Assembly: GCA_021323475.1 (NCBI GenBank)
Contig: JAJQJM010000013.1
Location: 1-32,960 of the forward strand
DNA: 32,960 nt
Source of the DNA: Vampirovibrio sp.
GTDB taxonomy: Bacteria > Cyanobacteriota > Vampirovibrionia > Vampirovibrionales > Vampirovibrionaceae
Direction: 5' to 3'
Under the pieces are notes generated by a model that did no database searches, was not told the origin of the DNA, and saw only the letters and a list, made by a program, of their open reading frames with translations. Positions 16,976 through 25,244 of this stretch are shown one piece after another. A program made the translations under genes and the position numbers. Position 1 is the first letter of the stretch, and each line of letters begins with the position of its first letter.

Positions 16976-17744
16976 AAGCTGTTTCAAAGATTTCCAAATA
17001 CCGGCGGGTGGTTTCTTGCTGCGCATGCCGCAAAATGTCGGATGGGCTGCCCTCTTCCACCACCTTACCACTATTGATGAACACCAGGCGATCCGCCATA
17101 TGCGCCACAAAGCGCAATTCATGGGTCACCATCACCAGCGTCATCCCCTGGGCCGCCACCTGCTCAATGACTGAAAGCACTTCCCGGCTCATGGGCGGGT
17201 CCAGCGCGCTGGTCGGCTCATCCAGCAGCAAAATATCCGGCTCCATCGCCAAGCTTCGAGCGATGGCCACCCGTTGCTTCTGCCCACCGGAAAGGTGTTC
17301 CGGGTACAGATTCGCCTTATCCGCAATGCCCACCTGTCCCAGTAATTGATGTGCCCGCTCCAGCGCTTGCGCTTTATGGACTTTCTTCACCCGTACCGGC
17401 CCCAGCATAACGTTTTCCAGTACGGTCAGGTGTGGAAACAGGTTAAACTGCTGGAATACCATGCCAATCCGCGAACGGAACCGGTTCCAGTCCAGCACCG
17501 AATCACTCAGGTTATTCCCGTTGACCACGATTTCACCGGCGTCGAACTGTTCCAAGCCATTGATACAGCGAAGCAAGGTGGTTTTTCCGCAGCCGGAAAA
17601 GCCCATCAAGGCGATTTTTTCACCCCGATGCACCGTTAAATCAATGCCATCCAGTATCTTTGCAGCGTCAAACCGTTTTGAAACCCCGGAAAACCGAATC
17701 ACAGCATCGGATGGGTCAATTGATTTTTCCGCAGGGCTGGGCAT
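16974..17744 (-). CDS. Amino-acid-type ABC transporter ATPase, without partner genes
   Basis: The Walker A motif (GFSGCGKTT), Q-loop (MVFQQFNLFPH), signature (LSGGQKQRVAIARSLA), Walker B (ILLLDEPTSALDP) and the switch His (VTHELRFV) are all present. The spacing and MVFQQFNLFPHLTVLENV are typical of polar amino acid importers (GlnQ/HisP group). I chose the ATG at 17744; a TTG at 17783 would lie inside the upstream gene. The start is only seven bases after the stop of the AMIN-like/TPR gene, so the two are probably co-translated. No permease or binding-protein gene is next to it, so either partners are elsewhere or it serves a different membrane complex. It ends within the ndk terminator. Confidence 0.92.
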   Translation of the reverse strand: MPSPAEKSIDPSDAVIRFSGVSKRFDAAKILDGIDLTVHRGEKIALMGFSGCGKTTLLRCINGLEQFDAGEIVVNGNNLSDSVLDWNRFRSRIGMVFQQFNLFPHLTVLENVMLGPVRVKKVHKAQALERAHQLLGQVGIADKANLYPEHLSGGQKQRVAIARSLAMEPDILLLDEPTSALDPPMSREVLSVIEQVAAQGMTLVMVTHELRFVAHMADRLVFINSGKVVEEGSPSDILRHAQQETTRRYLEIFETA

Positions 17745-17751
17745 ATGAGCG

Positions 17752-19434
17752 TTAGTCCCGAACGCGTTGCAGGGCCTTGCCAATATCCTTTGCGCCCGGA
17801 TTCAGCGTAAGCGCCTGCCGGTAATGCCGTTCCGCCTGCTCCCGGTCGCCGGTCAACTCGTACGCCAGGCCCAGGTTATACTGAATGTCCGCCGAGGCCG
17901 GATGCAATTGGGCCGCCTGCTTCAGGAAAGACAACGCCTGAGGCGTATGCCCCATTTCCTCATGCAGCGTACCCAGCATATAAGCCACCTGAGCTTGTTT
18001 AGAATCTTGTCGGTACAGTTTTTCCAGCACCTGAACCGCTTCGGTTTTCTTGCCCGCGGAAACCAGCGCTTCCGCATAACGTTGGCCGTACTTGGACGGA
18101 GCCAAATCAGCAGCTTTCTGGAATGCCTGGGTCGCCAGCGCTGGCTGGTTCAGCTTTAGCTGAATTTCACCCAGGGCGGCATGCAGATCCGCATTATCGG
18201 CATCCAGTCGCAACGCCTGTTGCACTTGGGCCAGCGCCTGATCAAAGCGGCTCTGCTTGTAATAGGACAAGGCGCTTTCCATCAGCGAACCCACTTGGCC
18301 CGCTTCATCCAGCTGCTCGCTTTCCGCCTGAAACAGGTTGTTAAAGGGGTCGGTAATGCTGGCAACGGTATCATCGGCAATGGGAGCGTTTTTGGGATGA
18401 ATAATGACGGGCTTGCCCCGCTCATCCAGGGTCACCGCCTGAATGGGAGCCGCCCCACCTTGATATCGCGGCATGGCCATGACGACCTGATACCCCGGCT
18501 CCGGCGGCGCAGCAGGCTGAACCACACCCGAAGATGGCATGGAATTCACTTGAGTGGAGACCGTTGATTCGGCCCGAGTCCGCTGGGAATCCTGTTGAAC
18601 CTGATAAGCAGGCCCGGCCATAACGCTTGGCTTGCGCTGATAAGCCGGCGGCAGGCTGGGCGAATTGGTAACGGATTCAATCTGAGGGCCTGAAGAGTCT
18701 ATTTTAACCCGCATATTACCTGCTTGCGAAGCAGACGGGCGAAATGTGGCCGGCGTGATAGATTCCTGAGCGCGAGACTCCTGCATGTCCATAAACCGCA
18801 CCGGAACCGTCGCCTTGGTGTCCGGCTTGGTGTTCTGCTTGTTGTTCGAATTAGTGCTTGTTTCATCAATTTCAATGCGGGCAGCCGGTGTTTTAAACGC
18901 GGGCTTGGCTTGAGGGGAAGGCGATTTACCGGCACCTGCCTGCTTTGCAGGGGCCTCATTCACCACGGCCAGCATTGCCTTGGCGGAAGATGGCAAGAAC
19001 GTCAACTCCGTAGGCCCAATCACCCGGATGTTCTTCAGGCCCAGATTGGGCCCTGTAAAGATAATCTCCTGATACTCGTCCGTCTGACGGGTTTTGGTGC
19101 TCACCCCGTTCAGCATGGCAGATTGGACAGCACCGGTCGCCAGCAGGTTAATACCGCCTTCCGGCGTAATCAGGTTGCTGGCAATGCGGGCGTTATACAA
19201 CCGCAGCACGACCCGGTTCTTATCCAAAACCTGCATCTGGTATTGGAACGGCAAATCGGATTGGAACTCAATCGCTTGAGTATTGTTGCCCGCCAGCGCA
19301 CGGGTTTCTATCCCGGTAACGCCCACAAACATGGAGGCCGCCCACGATGCTGAACCGCAACAGCCCACGGCCAGTAATGCCACAGACGCCGCTGGAACCA
19401 GCAGGCCCTTAAACAACCGCCTCAAATCGGACAT
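17752..19434 (-). CDS. Exported protein with AMIN-like domain, disordered linker and TPR repeats
   Basis: Counting from the ATG at 19434 (a GTG at 19464 is the alternative, adding ten residues; neither has a good ribosome site), residues 1-33 are a signal peptide ending near SWAAS. Residues about 35-145 form a beta-rich region whose pattern (QAIEFQSDLPFQYQMQVLDK, then RVVLRLYNA) resembles AMIN domains, which bind peptidoglycan or secretion machinery. A linker of about 230 residues rich in Ser, Pro, Gln and Thr follows. The last 175 residues are TPR repeats (ALSYYKQSRFDQALAQVQQA, then DLHAALGEIQLKLNQPALA, then QYNLGLAYELTGDREQAERH). It is a likely periplasmic scaffold for envelope proteins. 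It is followed seven bases later by the ABC ATPase. Confidence 0.82.
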   Translation of the reverse strand: MSDLRRLFKGLLVPAASVALLAVGCCGSASWAASMFVGVTGIETRALAGNNTQAIEFQSDLPFQYQMQVLDKNRVVLRLYNARIASNLITPEGGINLLATGAVQSAMLNGVSTKTRQTDEYQEIIFTGPNLGLKNIRVIGPTELTFLPSSAKAMLAVVNEAPAKQAGAGKSPSPQAKPAFKTPAARIEIDETSTNSNNKQNTKPDTKATVPVRFMDMQESRAQESITPATFRPSASQAGNMRVKIDSSGPQIESVTNSPSLPPAYQRKPSVMAGPAYQVQQDSQRTRAESTVSTQVNSMPSSGVVQPAAPPEPGYQVVMAMPRYQGGAAPIQAVTLDERGKPVIIHPKNAPIADDTVASITDPFNNLFQAESEQLDEAGQVGSLMESALSYYKQSRFDQALAQVQQALRLDADNADLHAALGEIQLKLNQPALATQAFQKAADLAPSKYGQRYAEALVSAGKKTEAVQVLEKLYRQDSKQAQVAYMLGTLHEEMGHTPQALSFLKQAAQLHPASADIQYNLGLAYELTGDREQAERHYRQALTLNPGAKDIGKALQRVRD

Positions 19435-19601
19435 AGAGATTGGCACCCGTTTAAATTTGCTCACTCACACCGAAGAAAATTGGACACTTCCCGGTTTTCC
19501 CTGTCTGTATTGTACCATTCCAAGGCGCAAGCGCCCTAAACCACATGGTGGAAATTACGGTTGAACTTGCCTTGAAAATTTCAATAAAAACCTGAGTGTG
19601 A

Positions 19602-20516
19602 CTAGCCGATCTTGCCGTAGGAGTGCAGCCCAATACCCATCAGGTTCACACCGAAGTAGGTGATCAGCATCAGCACAAAGCCAATGACCGATACCCAGGA
19701 AAGAGTGCGGGCGCTGTGTTCACCATTAACCCGCAGGTGCAGGTAAACACCGTATCCCAGCAGGGTCACCAGGCTCATGGATTCTTTCGGATCCCAGCTC
19801 CAGTAGTTGCCCCAGGCTTCGTTGGCCCACATACCGCCCAAAATAATCCCCAGGGTCAGCAAGGGGAACCCGAATGCCACGCACCGGTATGTAATTTCAT
19901 CGTACACGTTGGCTTTGTCCTGAATCAGCTCCAGTTCCAGATTCAGCGCATTCGTCTGAGCATCGGCATTCTGCAACGCGTGAGCGCCTGCCATGGCCGG
20001 GGTCAGTTGACCCCCACCCTGATTTTGGCCTTGCTTGCCGTTGCCAAGGAAGTCTTTAATCAGGAATACCAGCGAGCTAAGGAACGCGATAGTAAACAGC
20101 GCATAGGACAGCAGAATAATCGGCACGTGAATACTGCGCCAGTAACTCTGTAGGGCGGGTTGCAGGGGGTGAATCTCAGTCGGTAACGTCAAGTTATAGA
20201 TAAGCGAGCCCATCAGCATCAGCGTCACCGGCAAACCCAGCGTCCGCAGCTTGAACCAACGGTCCAGCACCACAAAGGCCAACTGCATGCCGATACAAAC
20301 CACCAGCAGGGATTCGTACATGTTGGACAGGGCAAAATACTTGGCCGTGGCCGAGCGGATCACCAGCGAGATAATCAGGCAAAGGCAGGATAACAGCATG
20401 GTGCCCCAGCCGCCTTCCCGAAATAAGGTCTTGGGGCGGATGGCATGCAACAGATAAAACACCACACTAACGGCCAGCAGGGTAAGCGCCGTGTAATACC
20501 AGTTGAGTTCGCTCAT
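19602..20516 (-). CDS. ccsA: Cytochrome c biogenesis protein CcsA (System II)
   Basis: CcsA handles haem and attaches it to apocytochromes c together with Ccs1. The product is a polytopic membrane protein of 304 residues with the tryptophan-rich WWD signature (WANEAWGNYWSWDPKE, about 230-245) and flanking histidines, His130 (RSIHVPI) and His298 (GLHSY). A hydrophilic loop of about 50 residues with Gln/Gly repeats (about 157-205) is longer than in many homologues. The ccs1 gene lies 75 bases upstream on the same strand, the usual pairing in cyanobacteria, plastids and several other bacteria. The predicted client within this window is the DUF1573-cytochrome c protein. Confidence 0.94.
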   Translation of the reverse strand: MSELNWYYTALTLLAVSVVFYLLHAIRPKTLFREGGWGTMLLSCLCLIISLVIRSATAKYFALSNMYESLLVVCIGMQLAFVVLDRWFKLRTLGLPVTLMLMGSLIYNLTLPTEIHPLQPALQSYWRSIHVPIILLSYALFTIAFLSSLVFLIKDFLGNGKQGQNQGGGQLTPAMAGAHALQNADAQTNALNLELELIQDKANVYDEITYRCVAFGFPLLTLGIILGGMWANEAWGNYWSWDPKESMSLVTLLGYGVYLHLRVNGEHSARTLSWVSVIGFVLMLITYFGVNLMGIGLHSYGKIG

Positions 20517-20591
20517 GGTGTGTCGCTCCGCTTGGGTTTCTTCATTCTTTTACATTATCTTCTTACGTTTTACGTTGACTTTACAGTCCCG

Positions 20592-22169
20592 TTAAACAGT
20601 CACGGTTTGTCGTGTTTCATCCGGTGCAGGCTGGCCCGTAGCCGGTTTTGGTTTGTCGACAGGAGCCACGTTGTATTGCAAGTCGCTTAGCAACTCAGTT
20701 TGCAAGCGCTGGAGTTCTTTCATAAAGCTCAAACGGGCTTTGTTGGTTTTATAGAGCATCATAACGCGCCCCCCTTGGCCGTCCTGCCCGGTGGTAATGG
20801 CCATCCACAGGCGCCGTTGGGAGAAAATACACATAATGGTGCCCAGAATGATAATGATGTAAGACAGGTACATCCAGGGCACTTCCGGCCCTTTCTTGAT
20901 TTGCAGGCCGGTAGCGATTTCCGGCTTCACGTATTTGAAGGTCATGCCGGACAACGTACCGGACTGCCCTTCCAGCAACCGCAAATTCGGCGGCATTTGG
21001 CCGGGTTTGGCCCCAACAAAGCCTTTTTGATCCCGCAGGAAGACCACTACATAGTTACGGGTGACGTTGGGATCTTGTTGCACAAAGAAGGGGAAGACCA
21101 TTAGCGCCCTGCCGTTGTCCAGCTCGGTCAGGCTGACCGGGCGGTTCATGAAGGTGGTATTGGTATCCAGCTTCATCGGCTTGCCGTTGACTGCCATAAA
21201 CAGCTTGCCCGTGGGATTGAAACTGGCCTGATACAGCACCGTATCGCCCACAGCCAGCGGATGGTTGACTGAAATAGTTTCCCGTTTGGTTTCCTTGCCG
21301 GATTTGTCCAGTACGGATAAATCCGCGAAGTATTGCTTGACCACGGTCATGTTATCGGGCGTTTGGCCTTCCGGGTAGTATTCAATGCGGAAGTCGTTGA
21401 CCCGAACCTTCCAGTCCGGCACGGAACCCAGCCACACGGATTCATCCACGTTGGGGCGGAACATTTCCGCCTGTTCAATACCGAAGATTTCACCCGGCAC
21501 GGCCAGTTTCTGCGCCTTGAAGCCCAGAAAAGCGCCAAAAACGGAAGCCACCAGCATCATCAGGATACCAAAGTGGGCAACTACCGGGCCAAAACGGCTC
21601 CAATTCCCTTTTGAGGCATAAAATAAAACCTGTCCCGGCTTTTGCAGCGCGGCAGGCGCCTTATGCAAACCGTAGCGGTGCTTTTTCAGCAAACCGGACA
21701 CCTGAGCCGTCACGGTGCCGATAGACGCGTCGGATACATAGGAAAGTCTGTGAGGGGAAGCCTGAATATGTTCCGGCCCGCAGAAGGTCTTGCGGGTGGC
21801 GGCCAGAAAGGCGGGCTTCAACCATTGAAAGCTACCAAACAGCAGGCTGAAGAAGAACAACACTTCCAGCGCGATAAACCAGTAGGACGAATAGACGCTG
21901 AACAGGCCCATTGCCTTGAAAATGCGGTAGTTGGCGCCAAAATCGCGCTTGATCTGCGCCACCTCCACAATGCCCTCCTGGGGCAGCAATACGCCGGCCA
22001 GGGTGGCTAGCGCCAGCATGGAAATCAGCACAATGGCCAAATGGACGGAACGGAAGCAGGCTAACATTGCCCAAACCTTCTCCGGGAAGGTCTTCGGTTG
22101 CTTCGCTCTGCTGTTAAACATCGTTTGGCGGGGACGAGGGACCGTTTTCTCGGTCTGTGAGGGATTCAT
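20592..22169 (-). CDS. ccs1: Cytochrome c biogenesis protein Ccs1/ResB
   Basis: This is a 525-residue ResB-family protein. The N-terminal membrane block begins with the family-typical FRSVHLAIVLISMLALATLAGVLLPQ, followed by a second span (SSYWFIALEVLFFFSLLFG) and a third after residue 190 (FGPVVAHFGILMMLVASVFG). A long periplasmic domain (about 215-430) follows, then a last span (MYLSYIIIILGTIMCIFS) and a cytoplasmic tail. It forms the System II haem ligation complex with CcsA, whose gene is next. The ATG at 22169 has only a weak ribosome site; a start at an internal Met about 16 codons in is possible. The tail ends in a Pro/Thr-rich stretch. Confidence 0.93.
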   Translation of the reverse strand: MNPSQTEKTVPRPRQTMFNSRAKQPKTFPEKVWAMLACFRSVHLAIVLISMLALATLAGVLLPQEGIVEVAQIKRDFGANYRIFKAMGLFSVYSSYWFIALEVLFFFSLLFGSFQWLKPAFLAATRKTFCGPEHIQASPHRLSYVSDASIGTVTAQVSGLLKKHRYGLHKAPAALQKPGQVLFYASKGNWSRFGPVVAHFGILMMLVASVFGAFLGFKAQKLAVPGEIFGIEQAEMFRPNVDESVWLGSVPDWKVRVNDFRIEYYPEGQTPDNMTVVKQYFADLSVLDKSGKETKRETISVNHPLAVGDTVLYQASFNPTGKLFMAVNGKPMKLDTNTTFMNRPVSLTELDNGRALMVFPFFVQQDPNVTRNYVVVFLRDQKGFVGAKPGQMPPNLRLLEGQSGTLSGMTFKYVKPEIATGLQIKKGPEVPWMYLSYIIIILGTIMCIFSQRRLWMAITTGQDGQGGRVMMLYKTNKARLSFMKELQRLQTELLSDLQYNVAPVDKPKPATGQPAPDETRQTVTV

Positions 22170-22467
22170 TGGATGGTCACAACCTGGTTCAAGGTCGGGT
22201 TATCTGGCAGTATTATCCGCCAATCTCCCGGAATCTACAATGAGGCTACGAATATAGTAAGGCATCGCCGATGTAATTTTTTCCGCGCTGTTTACACTTC
22301 GACAAAAACAAAACATCACAAGCAATTCAAGATAATAAATTGTTTTTATTTAAATATGCAAGTGGTGCAACCCACTCGCGGGATGGTTGGTAGTGTATGG
22401 AGTGTCTTTCTCATCGTGTGAGAAACGTCTGAGAATAAAGCTGAGTTAGTAATTGGGAGTGTGAGAC
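22170..22467. other. AT-rich intergenic region
   Basis: These 298 bases separate the divergent ccs1 gene and a small ORF. The stretch from about 22,300 to 22,360 is strikingly AT-rich (TTTATTTAAATATG and similar), as expected for promoters in both directions, but I cannot fix a convincing -35/-10 pair. An 82-codon open frame here (22173-22421) has no ribosome site and a composition unlike the other genes, so I do not call it. Confidence 0.5.
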
Positions 22468-22653
22468 ATGAGTTTAAAGAATCATCTGTCCGTTTCAGTG
22501 GAATCTGAAGGAACACTGGTGCCGGTTGCACTGGAAGTTCACGATATGCTGGGTGTTTTGCAATCTTTGGATAGCGGGCTGTGGAATCCGTTAAATCTTT
22601 TAGACTCTCGTCATCCGGCCAATCTGAGCCGCTCTCTGCGCCTGTCGCAATAA
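22468..22653 (+). CDS. Small protein, 61 aa, unknown
   Basis: The ATG has GGGAG eight bases upstream and the ORF ends TAA. The product has a short polar N-terminus, a central VPVALEVHDMLGVLQSLDSG helix-like part and an Arg/Ser/Leu-rich end (RHPANLSRSLRLSQ). No family is recognised, and there is no signal or membrane segment. It is followed by a series of RNA hairpins and a strong terminator. It may be a real gene, or a coincidental frame at the start of a regulatory RNA transcript. Confidence 0.45.
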   Translation: MSLKNHLSVSVESEGTLVPVALEVHDMLGVLQSLDSGLWNPLNLLDSRHPANLSRSLRLSQ

Positions 22654-22656
22654 TCC

Positions 22657-22776
22657 AACGCGGCGCGGCTTTGCCGTGTTCATGCCGATTGTCTGAGAAC
22701 TGAAAAATACTGAACCATTATAAAGTGGCTGGCGCTTGTGTGCGCTCCCCGTAGCCCTTAAGGCGTCGGCCACTTT
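22657..22776 (+). ncRNA. Candidate structured RNA
   Basis: Directly after the small ORF stop, AACGCGGC pairs with GCCGTGTT (22657-22664 with 22673-22680, one G-U). Then AAAGTGGC (22722-22729) pairs perfectly with GCCACTTT (22769-22776) and encloses two further hairpins, GCGC/GCGC (22732-22745) and GCC/GGC (about 22754-22764). The enclosed layout resembles a compact three-way junction. A strong terminator follows about 60 bases later. It could be a small regulatory RNA or a structured 3' UTR. No known RNA family was recognised. Confidence 0.4.
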
Positions 22777-22838
22777 TCAAATTTCTTTTTTAATTTCGCT
22801 CTCTAACAGTTACACCAAATCTCTCTCTCTTCTCTTAT

Positions 22839-22868
22839 GGCGTCCATTCGGGCGCCTTTCTTTTTTTT
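22839..22868 (+). terminator. Rho-independent terminator
   Basis: A seven-base-pair stem (GGCGTCC with GGGCGCC, one G-U, loop ATTC) is followed by TTTCTTTTTTTT. It ends the transcript carrying the small ORF and the structured region. Confidence 0.88.
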
Positions 22869-22905
22869 GAAACACCTTTAATAAGAAAAGAGAGTGAATT
22901 GCCAA

Positions 22906-23391
22906 TTATCGCTTCAGGTACACATTGCCAATGACATTGCGGAAGGTTGCCAACTCCAGCTCGCAGGCGCTCACGGATATTCGCAGGGCTTCATTTTCTT
23001 CTACCAGCCGCTGCACATGATCCGCCATCGACCGGTTATCCGCGTAATATTCATTCAACTTGGCCCGCAGCATGTCCAATTCCGTTTGCGCGGGGCTTTC
23101 GGCCATGTAGGCCATCACATGCTCCGCCACCAATTTTGCCAGCTCATCCCAGTCGGAATTGCCATGATGCAGCTCCTCAGCGGATGCAGCAAAACCGGAC
23201 TGCCGATGCTGTTGAAACGCATCCAGTCCCTCTTCCAAATCCAGCGATAAACTCGCTTCCAGCTCCCTCAAATCTTCGGAGAATGGAAAGGGTTGCACCA
23301 CCTGCTCTACCGGCAATGGCTCGGATAAGGCTTCCATTGCTTCTGTCAGATCGGACTCATCACGGGTCCAGCGCTCGAATGAATACTGCAA
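22906..23391 (-). CDS. Uncharacterised acidic coiled-coil protein
   Basis: This 161-residue protein starts at a TTG (23391), supported by AAGGGAG nine bases upstream. It is acidic in its first 60 residues (repeated Glu/Asp/Leu), with a middle region containing WDELAKLVAEHVMAYM. The C-terminal third is a clear heptad-like helix (LDMLRAKLNEYYADNRSMAD, then RLVEENEALRISVSACELEL). There is no signal or membrane segment. I do not recognise the family. It might act as a cytoplasmic structural or adaptor protein. It lies next to the J-domain gene on the same strand, about 110 bases downstream of it. Confidence 0.65.
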   Translation of the reverse strand: MQYSFERWTRDESDLTEAMEALSEPLPVEQVVQPFPFSEDLRELEASLSLDLEEGLDAFQQHRQSGFAASAEELHHGNSDWDELAKLVAEHVMAYMAESPAQTELDMLRAKLNEYYADNRSMADHVQRLVEENEALRISVSACELELATFRNVIGNVYLKR

Positions 23392-23499
23392 GTGCGTTCA
23401 CTCCCTTGCCAACAGATTCATTATATAGATTCCGCATGACCTCAACCGGGAATTCCGGCAAGATGACACAAAGTTTTACAAGGAAACCCAATGATTAAT

Positions 23500-24384
23500 T
23501 CAGAGCGCGTGGGCGCTCATCTGCCAGAACCGCTTGATTTCCTCGTAAGCGCCGATAATGGCTTTCATTTTTTCTTCGCTACCATTGGGCAAATCCGGAT
23601 GATACGAGAGGGTTAATTTGCGAAACTGCTTTTTAACCGCCTCCTGCGATGCCCCCATTTGCACCTGGAGCGTTTGATACGCCTGGTAAATACTGTTTCC
23701 CGGCTGGGCGGACGCCTGCCGGGAGCCGGTGCTGGACTGGCCGGAGCGATTTCCTGAGCGTGGAATTTCATCGCCCATCATGTCGCACCAATCATCAAAA
23801 TTGAAGGTGTGCCCACCGGCCTGCTCGTACTGGGCCCGGTGAATCTTATCGTAATTTTTCTTATAGGTATCTACATCCCGGCGAAACTGGGCAAACCACG
23901 CCTGTCGTTCTTCGGCGGAAGCGCGAATAAACGCGTCGATCTTTTTAAAGGAATCCAGCGTAAAATAGTGCCGCCAGTTCACATCCCGCCCGGTCAGGTT
24001 CAGTTCGTAATCCCGCAGGCTTTCCAGCAGGGCCTTATCCGCCGAAGATACCTTGATACGGAAATACTCAAAAATCCGCAACTTGTATTGTTCCCGCTTT
24101 TCCGCGTTTTCCATGCGGCTAAGGGCCTTCTGGTTCCGGTAATCCTCAATTTCCCGGCTCAACTGCCGCCGCAGGGAATGAGACAACTTTTGCAGAATCC
24201 GGTCATCACAGGATTCTCCCGGAGCAAGCCAGTCCAAGGTCTTGAAAAATTCCAGCAGCCGCTTTTGCCGAAAGGCCGTATTGCCGGACAACAGGTAGTC
24301 TTCCAACTGGCGCTTGCTGTCGGCGGACAAATGAGCAAACACGGGGAGGGAATGCTCTGTGAAAAATGCGGTTTGGGTAGCCAT
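23500..24384 (-). CDS. Protein with C-terminal J-domain
   Basis: This 294-residue protein has its DnaJ-like domain at the very C-terminus (about 232-290): AYQTLQVQMGASQEAVKKQF, then RKLTLSYHPDLPN with the essential HPD at 262-264, then AIIGAYEEIKRFW. The first 200 residues are helical, charged and unlike known DnaJ modules: no Gly/Phe region, no zinc finger and no signal peptide. A Ser/Gln/Gly-rich linker (about 208-230) joins the two. By family logic the J-domain should stimulate a DnaK ATPase, and the N-terminal part would bring a specific client or location. The client is unknown. C-terminal placement of the J-domain is less common than N-terminal. Confidence 0.8.
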   Translation of the reverse strand: MATQTAFFTEHSLPVFAHLSADSKRQLEDYLLSGNTAFRQKRLLEFFKTLDWLAPGESCDDRILQKLSHSLRRQLSREIEDYRNQKALSRMENAEKREQYKLRIFEYFRIKVSSADKALLESLRDYELNLTGRDVNWRHYFTLDSFKKIDAFIRASAEERQAWFAQFRRDVDTYKKNYDKIHRAQYEQAGGHTFNFDDWCDMMGDEIPRSGNRSGQSSTGSRQASAQPGNSIYQAYQTLQVQMGASQEAVKKQFRKLTLSYHPDLPNGSEEKMKAIIGAYEEIKRFWQMSAHAL

Positions 24385-24455
24385 GTCAAAAGGATACCAT
24401 TTCGCAATCCGAATCCACCAGCCATAGGTGTGATTTTCCTGGAAGGCTGCCTACA

Positions 24456-25121
24456 ATGAGAGTAAAGAAGCGGAGCAACCCCATGCGTGTAACCGGTCTG
24501 CAAATTTGTCTGGCGCTGGCCTATCTGGGCATTTCCTGGCTCGCCATTTGCCCCAACGGGGCCGCCGTCAATATTATGAACATCCCAATTTCCCCACCCA
24601 TGCAGCGGACTGAGCCGGATCCCCGCTTCATTGCCTATACATTCCCGCCCGGCACCGCCTTTCAGGTATTGCTGCAAACCCCGCTGGATACAGCCATCAA
24701 TGAGTTGCAGGATCCGGTGGAGGTCATTATGGACCATAACCTGTATCTGCAAGAAGAGTTGGTGCTACCGAAGAATACCCGCTTTAACGGCCTAGTTGCC
24801 CAGCTTGAAAAGCCTCAGCAGGGCATGGATGCCATTATGGGCATTATGTTCAACGAAATTCTGCTGCAAAACGGTGAAAAACTGCCCATTGTGGCCCATG
24901 TAAGAACCGAACGACCCGATCATCTGTGGGGAGGTCGCGTAACTCAGGGCACCAAGCCGGTGCTTTCCACCCAGCGGGTTTGGGGAATCGGCGAATACAA
25001 CCGGATTACCTTTGCCGGCCCCCGAGCGATGGGGGCGGACATCAAAATCCCGCCCGGTGAACACTGGACCATTATTCTGGACGAGCCGCTCACCATCGTG
25101 AAAGCACGCAGCGAAGACTAA
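24456..25121 (+). CDS. Predicted exported beta-rich protein of unknown function
   Basis: This 221-residue protein carries a basic N-terminus and a hydrophobic segment (GLQICLALAYLGISWLAI) that reads as a signal peptide or anchor. Two starts are possible: the ATG at 24456, with GGAAGG nine bases upstream, and the ATG at 24483, with GGAG seven bases upstream. The mature part is beta-rich (GTAFQVLLQTPLD, LVLPKNTRFNGLVAQLEKP, GEHWTIILDEPLTIV). Phrases such as LPKNTRFNG resemble the pattern of VirB10/TrbI-like beta domains, but the similarity is too weak to name it. It is divergent from the J-domain gene, with about 70 bases between them. Confidence 0.7.
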   Translation: MRVKKRSNPMRVTGLQICLALAYLGISWLAICPNGAAVNIMNIPISPPMQRTEPDPRFIAYTFPPGTAFQVLLQTPLDTAINELQDPVEVIMDHNLYLQEELVLPKNTRFNGLVAQLEKPQQGMDAIMGIMFNEILLQNGEKLPIVAHVRTERPDHLWGGRVTQGTKPVLSTQRVWGIGEYNRITFAGPRAMGADIKIPPGEHWTIILDEPLTIVKARSED

Positions 25122-25244
25122 GAAGAAAGGCTCATCTCAGCCTGATTCTCCAGGTTCAAACCTTGAAAACGTCACTCGAATGGCCAAGCAAGGCCAGTAA
25201 AACGAGTGGCCAAGTACGCCTTACGACAAGCCCCACCGTTTCAC

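Noticed and set aside
22173-22421. 82-codon ORF in the AT-rich gap upstream of the 61-aa gene
   Set aside because: It overlaps the expected promoter regions, has no ribosome site, and its Lys/His/Cys-rich product looks non-coding.
25150-25175. GGTTCAAACC resembling a tRNA T-arm
   Set aside because: No acceptor, D or anticodon arm can be built around it.
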